A stretch of 41,353 bases of DNA from DASPWW01 sp035637595 (GCA_035637595.1 DASPWW010000035.1:1-41353), one strand, 5' to 3'. Shown: positions 15,488 through 23,681, counted from the stretch's first letter. The notes: generated from the sequence alone by a model not told the origin. A program made the numbers and translations.

Positions 15488-15901
15488 ATGGCTGACGTGA
15501 CCGTCAAGCAGCTCGACGAGTTCGAAGCCGTGTTCGGCGGCGGGATGCGCCGCGTGCGCGCCGGGCTCGGCGTGACGTCCTTCGGCATGCAGGTGATCGA
15601 GCTGCCGCCGAACTTCGAGCACTACCCCGAGCACGATCACAGCCACGACGAGCAGGAGGAGGTCTACACCGTGCTCAGCGGCACTGTGACGCTGCACGCC
15701 GGAGGCGAGAACTACCAGCTCGAGCCGGGCACGTTCGCCCGAATCGGCCCCGGCGAGAAGCGCAAGCTCGTCACCGGGGAGGACGGAGCCCGGATCCTGG
15801 CGCTCGGGGGCACGCCCGGGAGCGTCTACACGGCTCCGGAGTTCAGCGAGGAGGGCGCGCCGGCGCCTGCTGGCCCGGAGAAGCACGAGATGCCCGCCTA
15901 A
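15488..15901 (+). CDS. cupin-domain protein
   Basis: 137 residues forming a single cupin barrel. Motif 1 contains H-D-H-S-H-D-E-Q-E-E-V-Y, and motif 2 is the G-x(n)-P-G-x-F-A-R-I-G-P-G segment with the expected spacing. The His/Glu set should bind a metal, but no enzyme class can be assigned. It starts 15 bp after the alcohol dehydrogenase, so the two are probably one transcript. It converges on cofE with a 20-bp gap. Confidence 0.8.
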   Translation: MADVTVKQLDEFEAVFGGGMRRVRAGLGVTSFGMQVIELPPNFEHYPEHDHSHDEQEEVYTVLSGTVTLHAGGENYQLEPGTFARIGPGEKRKLVTGEDGARILALGGTPGSVYTAPEFSEEGAPAPAGPEKHEMPA

Positions 15902-15921
15902 GCACCAAGGGCGCTCGCGAT

Positions 15922-16665
15922 CTAGCGGAACAGATCGTCAGCCGCGGAACGCCTCAGGGCTGCCGCGCCGGGTCCGTCGTCGGCGCCGACGAGATGCGCC
16001 AGCCCACGAACCAGGGCCGCCGGGATCCCGGCGTCCTTGCCGCGCACGACGTCAGCGGCCGCGGCGATCTCGTCGGCGAGCGCGGTCACGGTGGCAGCGA
16101 GCTCTCGACCCTCGCGGTCCGATCGCCCCCGCCAGTCCTCGAGCGGGGTCAGCCCGGCGCATCCGATCGCCACGTCGGTCTGGCCCAGCCGCCACGGGCG
16201 GCCGAAGCTGTCGGACACCACGACGGCCGGAGCGCGATGCGTGGCCTTCCTGATCTCGGCCCGGATGCGGCGCGCCGAGGCGTCGGGATCGACCGGCAGC
16301 AGGACGACGGCGTCGTCGCCTGGGACGTTGGAGGCGTCGATCCCCGCGTTGGCGCAGATCCACCCCGACCTCGTCTCGACGATCAGGACGCCGCGCTCGG
16401 CGCGGATGATCGACGTGCTCTCCTCGAGGATCAGCTCGACGAGCGCGGGATCCTTGCCGAGCTCGGCCCCCAGTTTGCGGGCACGGTCGCTCGCCGCCAC
16501 CTCGCCCAGTCGGCGCACCCGGCCCTCGGCCTTCGACACCGCCTTCTGCGAGATCACCACGACGTCGCCGTCGACGATCTGCGCCCCGGCGGCGATCAGC
16601 TCGCCGAGGCTGTCACCCGACCGGATCTCCGGCAGCCCCTCGATTGGGGCGATCTCGACGCTCAC
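15922..16665 (-). CDS. cofE: coenzyme F420-0:L-glutamate ligase (CofE)
   Basis: 247 residues. CofE adds gamma-linked glutamates to F420-0 using GTP. The family core is plain: V-I-S-Q-K-A-V-S-K-A-E-G near the N-terminus, the G-I-D-A-S-N-V-P-G stretch, the D-S-F-G-R-P-W-R-L-G-Q segment, and R-S-D-R-E-G before an A-D-E-I-A-A-A-A-D helix. It is a stand-alone CofE, without the C-terminal flavin (nitroreductase-like) domain of mycobacterial FbiB, so the dehydro-F420-0 reductase step must be elsewhere. GTG 16665 overlaps the TGA of the upstream polysaccharide deacetylase (GTGA). Confidence 0.93.
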   Translation of the reverse strand: MSVEIAPIEGLPEIRSGDSLGELIAAGAQIVDGDVVVISQKAVSKAEGRVRRLGEVAASDRARKLGAELGKDPALVELILEESTSIIRAERGVLIVETRSGWICANAGIDASNVPGDDAVVLLPVDPDASARRIRAEIRKATHRAPAVVVSDSFGRPWRLGQTDVAIGCAGLTPLEDWRGRSDREGRELAATVTALADEIAAAADVVRGKDAGIPAALVRGLAHLVGADDGPGAAALRRSAADDLFR

Positions 16666-17549
16666 GAGGACGCGGCGAGCTGCGACAGCTTCGTGCTCAG
16701 CCCCGGCACTCCGTCGGCGAGCTCGACGCGGATGCGGTCGAGCTTGAACGGGTTCGAGCTCGGCGTCGCGAGCCCCGGCAGCGTGGTCGTCGCGCCCACG
16801 TAGCCGGCGTCGCGAACCGCCGCTATCGCCGCGCGGTCGAACCGTCCGGACGGGAAGCAGAAGAAGTCGACGGCCACGCCGAAGCGCTCCTGGAGGATGC
16901 GGCGGGAGTCCGCTAACTCGTGCTCGAGCGCCGGTGCGTCGAGCTGCGTGACGTCGACGTGGTTGATCGTGTGCGAGTCGATCTCCCAGCCGGCGTCGAT
17001 CATGCGCTGCACCATCGCGTAGGTGAGCTCGCGCTGGTCGAGGCTTTCGATCTTCAGGTTGAGCACGCCGGGCCATCCCATGTCGCGCATTATCGGAAGC
17101 GCCTCGGTGAACTGGCTCTGAAGCCCGTCGTCGAACGAGATCACGATCGGCTTCGGCGGCAGGTTGCCCTTGCCGTGCCAGGCCCCATACAGGTCGTCGA
17201 GCGTCACGGCCTCGAAGCCCTCGCTGCGCAGCCACGCCATCTCGGCCGCGAAGTCGTCCGGGGTCACGTAGAGCTCGGAGTAGGCGGCGCCGGGCGGGAC
17301 GTCGGAGATCGCGTGGTACATCAGGATCGGGGCGGACCCGGCCGCGAAGGTGCCGGCGTCGAGAATTGCCGATCCCGACGTGACGGCGGGAGGGGGGCTG
17401 CCGCCGCCCCCGGACGTCACCAGGACCGCGGCGCCGAGCGCCGCGGCGCCGACGACGATCCCGAGGTTGCGCCGGCGGGCCCTGATCCGTCGCTGACGCT
17501 CGATTCGCCGCCGCTCACGACGGCGCCGCTCGATCTCTCGCCTGTCGAT
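16662..17549 (-). CDS. membrane-anchored polysaccharide deacetylase (CE4), ATC start proposed
   Basis: The catalytic domain is clear: S-F-D-D-G (metal/base Asp pair) and H-T-I-N-H (metal His pair), the NodB/CE4 motifs for removing N- or O-acetyl groups from cell-wall or capsule glycans. The frame continues upstream of the GTG at 17420 and there encodes a single transmembrane helix (L-G-I-V-V-G-A-A-A-L-G) preceded by some 28 residues that are mostly Arg and Glu, a believable cytoplasmic anchor. No ATG, GTG or TTG exists there. ATC 17549 lies 8 nt after a TATCCT box (17558-17563), the spacing seen at this genome's leaderless starts, so I propose ATC. With GTG 17420 the protein would be 252 aa and lose its anchor. 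It overlaps cofE by 4 bp. Confidence 0.8.
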   Translation of the reverse strand: MDRREIERRRRERRRIERQRRIRARRRNLGIVVGAAALGAAVLVTSGGGGSPPPAVTSGSAILDAGTFAAGSAPILMYHAISDVPPGAAYSELYVTPDDFAAEMAWLRSEGFEAVTLDDLYGAWHGKGNLPPKPIVISFDDGLQSQFTEALPIMRDMGWPGVLNLKIESLDQRELTYAMVQRMIDAGWEIDSHTINHVDVTQLDAPALEHELADSRRILQERFGVAVDFFCFPSGRFDRAAIAAVRDAGYVGATTTLPGLATPSSNPFKLDRIRVELADGVPGLSTKLSQLAASS

Positions 17550-17586
17550 GGTGGGCGAGGATAGCCCGGCGCGGTGGTGGCCCGGC

Positions 17587-18228
17587 TCAGATCCCCAGCG
17601 CTCTCGCGGTGTTGGGCGCTCGCTTGCGGCGCCCCTCGAGGGCGGCGGTCATTGCCACCACATCCGCCGGCGTGTCGAGATCGAGGGCGAGGGAGTCCAA
17701 CGCCTCGACCGAGAACGGCACGCCCGCTGCGCGCGCGGCGCTGACATGGCGCTCGCGGCTGCCCTCCCCGAACGCCGGCCGTATCGCGTTGGGCGGCGCA
17801 AGCACGAGGCCGTTCGTTCCGGTGCCGTGGCGGTCGGGCACGATCGCGACGTAGGGTTCCGGGAGTCCGGTGAGCACGCGGTCGAGCTCGCGGGCCTCGA
17901 GCAGGGGGCAGTCGCCGGGAAGCAGCGCCACGCAACCGGCCCCCGAGGCGGACGCGGCGTCGACGCCGAGCAGCGCGGCCTGCACATGTCCGGCGTCCGC
18001 CGGGTCCGGCACCGCCCCGGCGCCGAGCTCCGCCGCGATCTCCGCCGCCGCCGGCTCGCCCGTCACCACCAGGATGCGCTCGACCATGCGGGACCGCGAG
18101 ATCGCGGCGAGCACGTCGCGCAGCATGGCCTCGAGCAGCTGGTGGCGCCGCGTCGCGTCGATGCTGGCGCCGAGCCGCTGCTTGGCGGCAGCGAAGCGCT
18201 TCACCGGCAGGATCGCGGTCGCCTTCAC
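17587..18228 (-). CDS. cofC: phospholactate/phosphoenolpyruvate guanylyltransferase (CofC/FbiD)
   Basis: 213 residues with a nucleotidyltransferase fold: the P-V-K-R-F-x-x-A-K-Q-R-L GTP loop at the N-terminus, G-D-C-P-L around residue 105 (metal), and P-D-R-H-G-T-G-T-N with the F-G-E-G-S region. It activates 2-phospholactate or PEP with GTP to give the donor used by CofD; actinobacterial FbiD uses PEP. GTG start 18228, 19 bp after cofD. It is third in the npdG-cofD-cofC run. Confidence 0.93.
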   Translation of the reverse strand: MKATAILPVKRFAAAKQRLGASIDATRRHQLLEAMLRDVLAAISRSRMVERILVVTGEPAAAEIAAELGAGAVPDPADAGHVQAALLGVDAASASGAGCVALLPGDCPLLEARELDRVLTGLPEPYVAIVPDRHGTGTNGLVLAPPNAIRPAFGEGSRERHVSAARAAGVPFSVEALDSLALDLDTPADVVAMTAALEGRRKRAPNTARALGI

Positions 18229-18247
18229 GTTCGAGGGCCCGTCGCGG

Positions 18248-19183
18248 TCACGCGCTCGAGAGGCTCAGTCCGAAGTCGAGCACAGCGCGTGCGAGGTGGC
18301 GCCGGGCGTCGGCGTCGCTCATCAGGGTGGTACGCGCGACGACCGGGATGTCCTTCGGCCCGGGCTCGGGGTCGCCGGAGTCCATCACCAGCCCGCCGAT
18401 GACCCCGGAATACAGCGATGCGACCCCGGCCGCGCTCACCGGCTCGCCGGCTGCGGCGATGAACGCCTCCGTGGGGCCCTTGACCGACCGCCCGGCGACC
18501 AGAGGGCTGACGCCGACGACCGGCGCGTCGGCGGCGGCGATCGCCTCGCGCATCCCCGCGACGGCGAGGATCGGGCCGATCGAGATAACGGGATTGGACG
18601 GACCGATCACGATCAGCTGAGCGGCCGCGATCGCCTCGGCCACCTCCGACGTCATCCGGGCCCGCTCGATTCCGTCCAGCTCGACCGCCTCGATCGCGCT
18701 CTCGCCGCGCTCGAGGATCAGGAACTGCTGGAGGTCCCTCCACCCGGCCGCCGTGCGCACGCGCGTGCTGACCCGCTCCTCGCACATCGGCAGCACCGTC
18801 GCGCGCACCCCCAACGATTGGGCGACCTGTGCCGTGGCGTCCGTGTAGCTGCCGCCCTCGGCGAGGTAGCCGGTGCGGAACAGGCAGGTGGCGAGATCGC
18901 GGTCGGAGAGCCGGAACCAGCCTGGCGCGCCGAGCCGCTCGAGCCAGCCGCTTGCGGCGAAGCCGTCGTCGCGGATTCCCCATCCCCGCCGCTCGTCGAT
19001 CACGCCCGCGAGCCAGTAGGTGACGAGATCGGGATCGGGGCAGACCCGCAGGCCGTGCATGTCGAGGTCGTCGGCCGTGTTGACGACCACCGTGAGGTCC
19101 TCGCCCACGACGTCCTGGAGCCCCGCGGCCAGCTTGCCCCCGCCGGTGCCGCCGGCCAGCAGGACGACGCTCGACCCGCTCAC
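18248..19183 (-). CDS. cofD: 2-phospho-L-lactate (PEP) transferase CofD/FbiA
   Basis: 311 residues. CofD moves the phospholactyl or enolpyruvyl-phosphate group from the CofC product to FO, giving F420-0 or dehydro-F420-0. Visible family motifs are L-A-G-G-T-G-G-G-K-L at the start, V-N-T-A-D-D (metal and FO site), the L-C-P/V-C-P-D-P-D-L-V-T-Y-W segment, and G-P-S-N-P-V-I-S-I-G-P-I. GTG 19183 overlaps the npdG stop (GTGA), so the two are translationally coupled. Confidence 0.95.
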   Translation of the reverse strand: MSGSSVVLLAGGTGGGKLAAGLQDVVGEDLTVVVNTADDLDMHGLRVCPDPDLVTYWLAGVIDERRGWGIRDDGFAASGWLERLGAPGWFRLSDRDLATCLFRTGYLAEGGSYTDATAQVAQSLGVRATVLPMCEERVSTRVRTAAGWRDLQQFLILERGESAIEAVELDGIERARMTSEVAEAIAAAQLIVIGPSNPVISIGPILAVAGMREAIAAADAPVVGVSPLVAGRSVKGPTEAFIAAAGEPVSAAGVASLYSGVIGGLVMDSGDPEPGPKDIPVVARTTLMSDADARRHLARAVLDFGLSLSSA

Positions 19184-19884
19184 CCCGACCAGGGATCGCT
19201 GTCGGGCAGGCCCGTGATCCGGATGCCGGCGTGGGTCCTGTAGCGCGAGTTGATCGAGATCAGCATCGGCGTGAGCTGCTCGACGATTCGGGCCGTCTCC
19301 AGCGCCCCGGCGTTGACGCAGCGCAGCCCCGGGATGCGCTCGATCAGGTCCGCGACGCGGCCCTTGTCGGTGCGGCGATCGCCGCACACCAGCACGTCCT
19401 CGCCGAGCTCCGCCTCGAGATCGGCCAGCGCGGGGGCGCTGACGCTGTGCAGAGCGGAGACCACGGTCACGCCGTCGGGGACCATCTCCTGCGCCTGCTG
19501 GGCGGCCGACCCCTGCCAGACTCCGAGCGAGCGCGTTGCCCGGCCGCTCACCGCGGCGGCGAGCGGAACCGTGCAGTCGACGAGGATCTGCCCCGGCTCC
19601 AGCGCCCCGCGCAGGTTGTTGAGCGTCTCGGATTGAGCGCGGAACGGGACCGTGAGGAAGACGATCGGCCCACGCGCCGCCGCCTCCTCGTTTACCTGAC
19701 CGTCGACGCTCGCCTGGGGCACGGCGGAACGAATTCGCACCGCCGCCTCCGCGGCTCGCTGTGGCACGCGCGACCCGATGACTGTCGCCACGCCCTCCCG
19801 TGCCCAGCGCAGCGCCAGCCCGTATCCGAGCGCCCCGGTCCCCCCGAGGATCGGTATCGGCGGATTCGCCTCGGACGATGCCAC
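19180..19884 (-). CDS. npdG: F420H2:NADP+ oxidoreductase (NPDG family)
   Basis: 234 residues with a Rossmann N-terminus: I-L-G-G-T-G-A-L-G-Y-G, then I-G-S-R that suits NADP. The D-C-T-V-P-L and A-L-H-S-V-S-A segments are typical of the F420-dependent NADP reductase family. It exchanges hydride between F420H2 and NADP+, linking the cofactor made by the neighbouring genes to the NADPH pool. GTG 19884 follows TAGACT (19892-19897) by 7 nt, probably leaderless, and heads the npdG-cofD-cofC operon. Confidence 0.92.
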   Translation of the reverse strand: MASSEANPPIPILGGTGALGYGLALRWAREGVATVIGSRVPQRAAEAAVRIRSAVPQASVDGQVNEEAAARGPIVFLTVPFRAQSETLNNLRGALEPGQILVDCTVPLAAAVSGRATRSLGVWQGSAAQQAQEMVPDGVTVVSALHSVSAPALADLEAELGEDVLVCGDRRTDKGRVADLIERIPGLRCVNAGALETARIVEQLTPMLISINSRYRTHAGIRITGLPDSDPWSG

Positions 19885-19891
19885 CGGGGCG

Positions 19892-19947
19892 AGTCTAGCC
19901 CTGACCTGAGCGGGTCGCTGCCGCCCGCGTGAGCCCGCCCTTATGCT
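19892..19947. promoter_or_regulatory. divergent promoters of the npdG operon and the SDR gene
   Basis: On the minus strand TAGACT (19892-19897) precedes GTG 19884 by 7 nt. On the plus strand TATGCT (19942-19947) precedes ATG 19957 by 9 nt. The 72-bp gap thus holds two leaderless-type promoters pointing away from each other. Confidence 0.55.
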
Positions 19948-19956
19948 CCCCGTCCG

Positions 19957-20691
19957 ATGAGGCTCGAGGGACGAACCGCGCTCGTCACCGGTGGCGCGAA
20001 GGGGATCGGCGCCGCAACCGCGCGCCGCCTCGCCGCCGAGGGAGCCGACGTGACGATCGGGGACATCGACACCGAGGGCGCCGAGCAGGTCGCGGCCGAG
20101 ATCGACGCAGCGGCCGTGCGGCTCGACGTCACCGATCCCGAGTCGGCAAAGCGGGCCGTGGATGCAGTCGGGCGGGTCGACGTCCTGGTCAACAACGCGG
20201 GTATGGACGAGTTCGGGTTCTTCACGGAGACCGAACCGGACCGCTGGGACCGCATCGTGGCGGTCAACCTCAGGGGGGTGTTCGCCTGCACGCACGCGGT
20301 CCTTCCAGCGATGCAGGAGGCCGGCTACGGGCGGATCGTCAACATCGCCTCCGAGGCGGGGCGGGTGGGATCGAAGGGATCGGCGGTCTACTCGGCCGCG
20401 AAGGGCGGCGTCATCGCGTTCACAAAGACGATCGCGCGCGAGAACGCGCGCTACGGGATCACCGCGAATGCGATCGCACCCGGTCCGATCGACACGCCGC
20501 TGCTGCGCAGCGCGCTCGAGTTCGGGGAGCTGGGCGAGAAGGTGATCGAGACGATGAAGGCCGGGACCCAGCTGCGCAGGCTCGGCGAGCCGGAGGAGGT
20601 CGCGGCGGCCGTCGCGTTTCTGGCCTCCGATGACGCCTCGTATGTCACGGGCGAGACGCTCGGCGTCTCGGGCGGCCTCGGGATGGTCTAG
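19957..20691 (+). CDS. short-chain dehydrogenase/reductase (FabG/BadH-like)
   Basis: 244 residues of the classical SDR type: cofactor loop T-G-G-A-K-G-I-G at 10-17, N-N-A-G near 80, catalytic Ser in I-A-S-E, and Y-S-A-A-K with the active-site Tyr and Lys. The D-I-D after beta2 favours NAD(H). The sequence has the look of acyl-CoA-linked SDRs such as 2-hydroxycyclohexanecarboxyl-CoA dehydrogenase, which would fit the following thioesterase and HMG-CoA lyase genes, but FabG-like activity cannot be excluded. The start is set by the TATGCT box 9 nt upstream. The stop codon lies in a perfect hairpin. Confidence 0.9.
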   Translation: MRLEGRTALVTGGAKGIGAATARRLAAEGADVTIGDIDTEGAEQVAAEIDAAAVRLDVTDPESAKRAVDAVGRVDVLVNNAGMDEFGFFTETEPDRWDRIVAVNLRGVFACTHAVLPAMQEAGYGRIVNIASEAGRVGSKGSAVYSAAKGGVIAFTKTIARENARYGITANAIAPGPIDTPLLRSALEFGELGEKVIETMKAGTQLRRLGEPEEVAAAVAFLASDDASYVTGETLGVSGGLGMV

Positions 20692-20709
20692 ATGAGCAAT
20701 TCATCTAGA
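20687..20709 (+). repeat. perfect 9-bp inverted repeat over the SDR stop codon
   Basis: TCTAGATGA (20687-20695), loop GCAAT, then TCATCTAGA (20701-20709). It includes the TAG of the SDR gene and ends 9 bp before the thioesterase ATG. There is no T-run; it may be an operator, an mRNA-processing hairpin or an attenuator. Confidence 0.6.
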
Positions 20710-20718
20710 TGACCGCTG

Positions 20719-21162
20719 ATGGCTGAAGACAGACCCAGGGTCAAGCCGGTCGGCGAGGCCGTGCCGGCCTCTTCACGTCCTGGCGAGCCCAGCCTGGAGC
20801 CGGGGTTGGAGCGGGTCGACGAGTTCATGGTCGAGGGACGCCTGCTCACCGACGTTGGCGGGACGATCGGCGTGAGCGTGCTCTCGACGCCGGGGATGAT
20901 CGCGATCATGGAGCGCAACTCCGCGGTGCTGTCCTACGAGAACCTGCCCGAGGGCAGCGCCACCGTGGGGTTCGAGGTCTGCGTCAAGCACGTCGCCGCG
21001 GCCGCCGAAGGCGCGCGATGCACGGTCCGCTCGAGGCTGCGGGAGATCGTCGACGGGCGAAAGCTGCGCTTCGACGTCGAGGTCAGCGAGGGCGAGCGGA
21101 CGATAGGGGTCGGGACGCACGAGCGCCGCGTGATCGAGGTGGGGAAGGTCAAGAGCGGTTAA
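20719..21162 (+). CDS. hotdog thioesterase, FlK-like
   Basis: 147 residues, with the core matching the fluoroacetyl-CoA thioesterase (FlK)-like hotdog family: S-T-P-G-M-I-A-I-M-E-R near residue 55, V-G-F-E-V-C-V-K-H-V, and a G-x-G-T-H-E-R end. The Thr, Glu and His that act in FlK have counterparts in these segments. It is predicted to hydrolyse a short acyl-CoA; the fluoroacetate substrate itself is unlikely to apply. It sits 28 bp after the SDR gene and 30 bp before HMG-CoA lyase on one strand, so an operon is likely. The N-terminal 30 residues are variable. Confidence 0.78.
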   Translation: MAEDRPRVKPVGEAVPASSRPGEPSLEPGLERVDEFMVEGRLLTDVGGTIGVSVLSTPGMIAIMERNSAVLSYENLPEGSATVGFEVCVKHVAAAAEGARCTVRSRLREIVDGRKLRFDVEVSEGERTIGVGTHERRVIEVGKVKSG

Positions 21163-21192
21163 GCGTCGGCCGTCAGTCAGCATTAGTCAGAC

Positions 21193-22134
21193 ATGGCAGA
21201 CCTGCCAAGCCGCGTGAAGATTCGAGAGGTCGGCCCGAGGGACGGGTTTCAAAACGAGCCCGAGGTGATCCCCACGGCCGACAAGGTGCGGCTTATCGGC
21301 ATGCTCGCCGGGTCGGGGCTCGAGCGCCTCGAGGTGACGTCGTTCGTACGACCCGACGTGGTCCCCCAGCTCGCCGACGCCGAGGAGGTCCTGGCCGCGA
21401 TCGAGCGTCCGGGTGGCGTCGCGTACTCGGTGTTGATACCCAACGAGCGCGGGCTGGAGCGCGCGCTGGCGCTTCGCGACCGCTTCGACGAGGTCAACCT
21501 CTTCCTGTCCGCGTCCGAGACGCACAACCGCAAGAACGTCAACCGATCGATCGACGAGTCCCTCGCGGGCCTCGAGCGCACGATCGCGCGTGCGCGCGAC
21601 GAGGGACTGCGTTGCGAGGGCGTGATCGCGGTGTCGTTCGGCTGTCCCTACGAGGGCGAGGTGCCGGTCGAGCGCGTGCTCGGGATCGCCCAGCGGCTGG
21701 CGGCTGCCGGCTGCGAGGAGGTCGGGTTCGGCGACACGACGGGGATGGCCAACCCGCGCCAGGTGGGAGAGTTCTTCGCCGTGGCCGCCGATCGCCTCGC
21801 GGGGGTCGAGCTCACCGCGCATTTCCACAACACGCGCGGCCAGGGCCTCGCCAACGTGCTCGCCGCGCTCGACGCGGGCATCGAGTCTTTCGAGAGCGCC
21901 TTCGGCGAGCTCGGCGGTTGCCCGGTACCGCCGGGCTCGACGGGCAACATCTCGACCGAGGACCTCGTCTCGATGCTGCACGAGATGGGCGTCGAGACGG
22001 GGATCGACCTGGGGCGGCTGATCGAGGCGTCACGATCGGTCCAGGAGCTGCTGGGACGGCCGCTCGGCGCGCACGTCCTGCGTGCGGGGCCGGTCGATTG
22101 GGGCAACCGTCGCGCAAACAGCGACGTCGCGTGA
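21193..22134 (+). CDS. mvaB: hydroxymethylglutaryl-CoA lyase
   Basis: 313 residues, a TIM barrel of the HMGL-like family. V-G-P-R-D-G-F-Q-N-E at 13-22 gives the catalytic Arg and the metal Asp. H-F-H at 210-212 supplies the metal His ligands. G-G-C-P with Cys243 lies in the flexible catalytic loop, followed by the G-N-I-S-T-E-D signature end. It cleaves HMG-CoA to acetyl-CoA and acetoacetate, the last step of leucine breakdown. The acetoacetyl-CoA synthetase at 30466-32451 could re-activate the acetoacetate. Confidence 0.93.
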   Translation: MADLPSRVKIREVGPRDGFQNEPEVIPTADKVRLIGMLAGSGLERLEVTSFVRPDVVPQLADAEEVLAAIERPGGVAYSVLIPNERGLERALALRDRFDEVNLFLSASETHNRKNVNRSIDESLAGLERTIARARDEGLRCEGVIAVSFGCPYEGEVPVERVLGIAQRLAAAGCEEVGFGDTTGMANPRQVGEFFAVAADRLAGVELTAHFHNTRGQGLANVLAALDAGIESFESAFGELGGCPVPPGSTGNISTEDLVSMLHEMGVETGIDLGRLIEASRSVQELLGRPLGAHVLRAGPVDWGNRRANSDVA

Positions 22135-22250
22135 GCGACTTGCTCGAAGCGCGTTTACCACGTTGCTCGCCGGGAATGCGAACAGTTCAGGGTCGGCTTG
22201 GGCCATCTCGGGGCCTGGGCTGAAGATCAAGCGCAGGGAAACTGCATAAC

Positions 22251-22274
22251 CCACCCGAAAGGGGGAGACCCACT
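22251..22274 (+). promoter_or_regulatory. ribosome-binding site in a GAAA-capped stem
   Basis: In the 140-bp gap before the acyltransferase, CCC (22254-22256) can pair with GGG (22261-22263) across a GAAA loop. The GGG is part of the strong GGGGGAG site 7 nt before ATG 22275. Sequestration may tune translation. The rest of the gap shows no other feature that I can name. Confidence 0.4.
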
Positions 22275-23681
22275 ATGACCGCTGACCGACTCTCGGCATT
22301 AGATGGCTCGTTCCTGTCGGTCGAGACGCCGACCGCGCACATGCATGTCGGGTGGGCGTCGGTCTTCGAGCCGCCCGAGCAGGGGGCACCAAGCTTCACC
22401 GACCTGCGCGACCACATCGAGAGTCGGCTGGCGCGTGCGCCCCGCTATCGCCAGATGATCCGGCCCGTCCCGTTCGGCGTCAACTCGCCGGTCTGGGTCG
22501 ACGACGAGCGCTTCGATGTCGCACGCCATGTGATGCCCGCCGCGTCCGAGCACCTCGACGAGATCATTGCGGCGTTCATGTCGGCGCCCCTTCCGCACGA
22601 CCGCCCGCTGTGGCAGCTCTGCATCGCGGAGCGGCTCGATGACGGGCGCATCGCCGTCGTCGGGAAGGCCCACCACTGCATGGTCGACGGGATCGCCGCT
22701 GTCGAGCTCGCCTCGCTGCTGCTCGACGCCGAGCCCGAGACACCGAGCCCCGAGCCCGATCGCTGGAGGCCCCGGGCGGCGCCGGGCGGCGCCGGTCTCG
22801 TGCTCGCGGGGTTGCGCGACTTCGCGCGCGATCAGCTCGACCTGGCGACAGTTCCGGCCAGGGTCGCCAACTCGCCCCGGATGGCCCGCGACATGGCGGA
22901 ACGAGCGCTGCGTGCGACGCGCGCGCTCGCCAGCTCGGCCCGGCCGGCGAGCGTCACCGGCCGCTTCAATCAGCCGATCTCCGCGTCGCGGCGCCTCGGG
23001 CTGGTGAGCAGGCCGCTGGATGATCTGCGCCGGGTCAAGGACAGATTCGGCGTGAAGCTGAACGACGTCCTGCTGGCGGCGGCGGCGGGGGGCCTGCGTC
23101 GCTTCCTGCGCGACCGCGACGAGGCCGCGATCCCGCTCAAGGCGATGGTGCCGGTCAGCGTTCGGGCCGCCGACCAGGCCGGTGCGTTCGGCAACCGGAT
23201 CTCGTTCATGTTCGTGGACCTGCCCTGTGACGAGCCCGACGCGGCTCGCCGCCTGCGCCGACTGCATGCCGAGACCCGCGATAGAAAGCGAGCCGGTGAG
23301 CCCGAGGGGGCGGACGAGCTGCTGCGGTCCGTCGGCCACGCGCCGAGTCCGCTTCAGGGCGCGATCTCGCGCCTCGTCGCCAGCCCGCGGACCTTCAACC
23401 TGACCGTGTCGAACATTCCCGGGCCGACCGGGTCCATGTACATGCTCGGCTGCCGACTCGTGGAGGCATATCCGGTGGTCCCGATCGCGGATCGCCACGT
23501 GCTCTCGATCGGGATGACCACCGTCGGCGAGGGCGCCTTCTTCGGCCTCTACGCCGACCCGGAGTCGCTGCCGGACCTCGACGAGCTCGCAAGCGACGTC
23601 GACGCCGAGATCGATGAGCTCGTCGAGCTCAGCGCTGCCGGGCGGATCGCGCCCGACGCGGCAGCCGCGCCGGCGGGTTGA
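22275..23681 (+). CDS. wax ester synthase/diacylglycerol acyltransferase (WS/DGAT)
   Basis: 468 residues. The catalytic H-H-x-x-x-D-G motif is at 133-139 (H-H-C-M-V-D-G), and the second family marker, N-D-V-L-L-A, follows at about 262-267; the S-N-I-P-G-P segment near 380 is also typical. The family esterifies diacylglycerol or fatty alcohols with acyl-CoA to give triacylglycerol or wax storage lipid at the membrane. M-x-x-x-R-L-S-A-L-D at the N-terminus is the usual beginning and agrees with the strong Shine-Dalgarno upstream. It ends 7 bp from the convergent CBS gene. Confidence 0.93.
   Translation: MTADRLSALDGSFLSVETPTAHMHVGWASVFEPPEQGAPSFTDLRDHIESRLARAPRYRQMIRPVPFGVNSPVWVDDERFDVARHVMPAASEHLDEIIAAFMSAPLPHDRPLWQLCIAERLDDGRIAVVGKAHHCMVDGIAAVELASLLLDAEPETPSPEPDRWRPRAAPGGAGLVLAGLRDFARDQLDLATVPARVANSPRMARDMAERALRATRALASSARPASVTGRFNQPISASRRLGLVSRPLDDLRRVKDRFGVKLNDVLLAAAAGGLRRFLRDRDEAAIPLKAMVPVSVRAADQAGAFGNRISFMFVDLPCDEPDAARRLRRLHAETRDRKRAGEPEGADELLRSVGHAPSPLQGAISRLVASPRTFNLTVSNIPGPTGSMYMLGCRLVEAYPVVPIADRHVLSIGMTTVGEGAFFGLYADPESLPDLDELASDVDAEIDELVELSAAGRIAPDAAAAPAG

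Noticed and set aside
17420..17420. GTG 17420 as start of the polysaccharide deacetylase
   Set aside because: It would remove a clear transmembrane anchor and basic tail encoded just upstream in the same frame.
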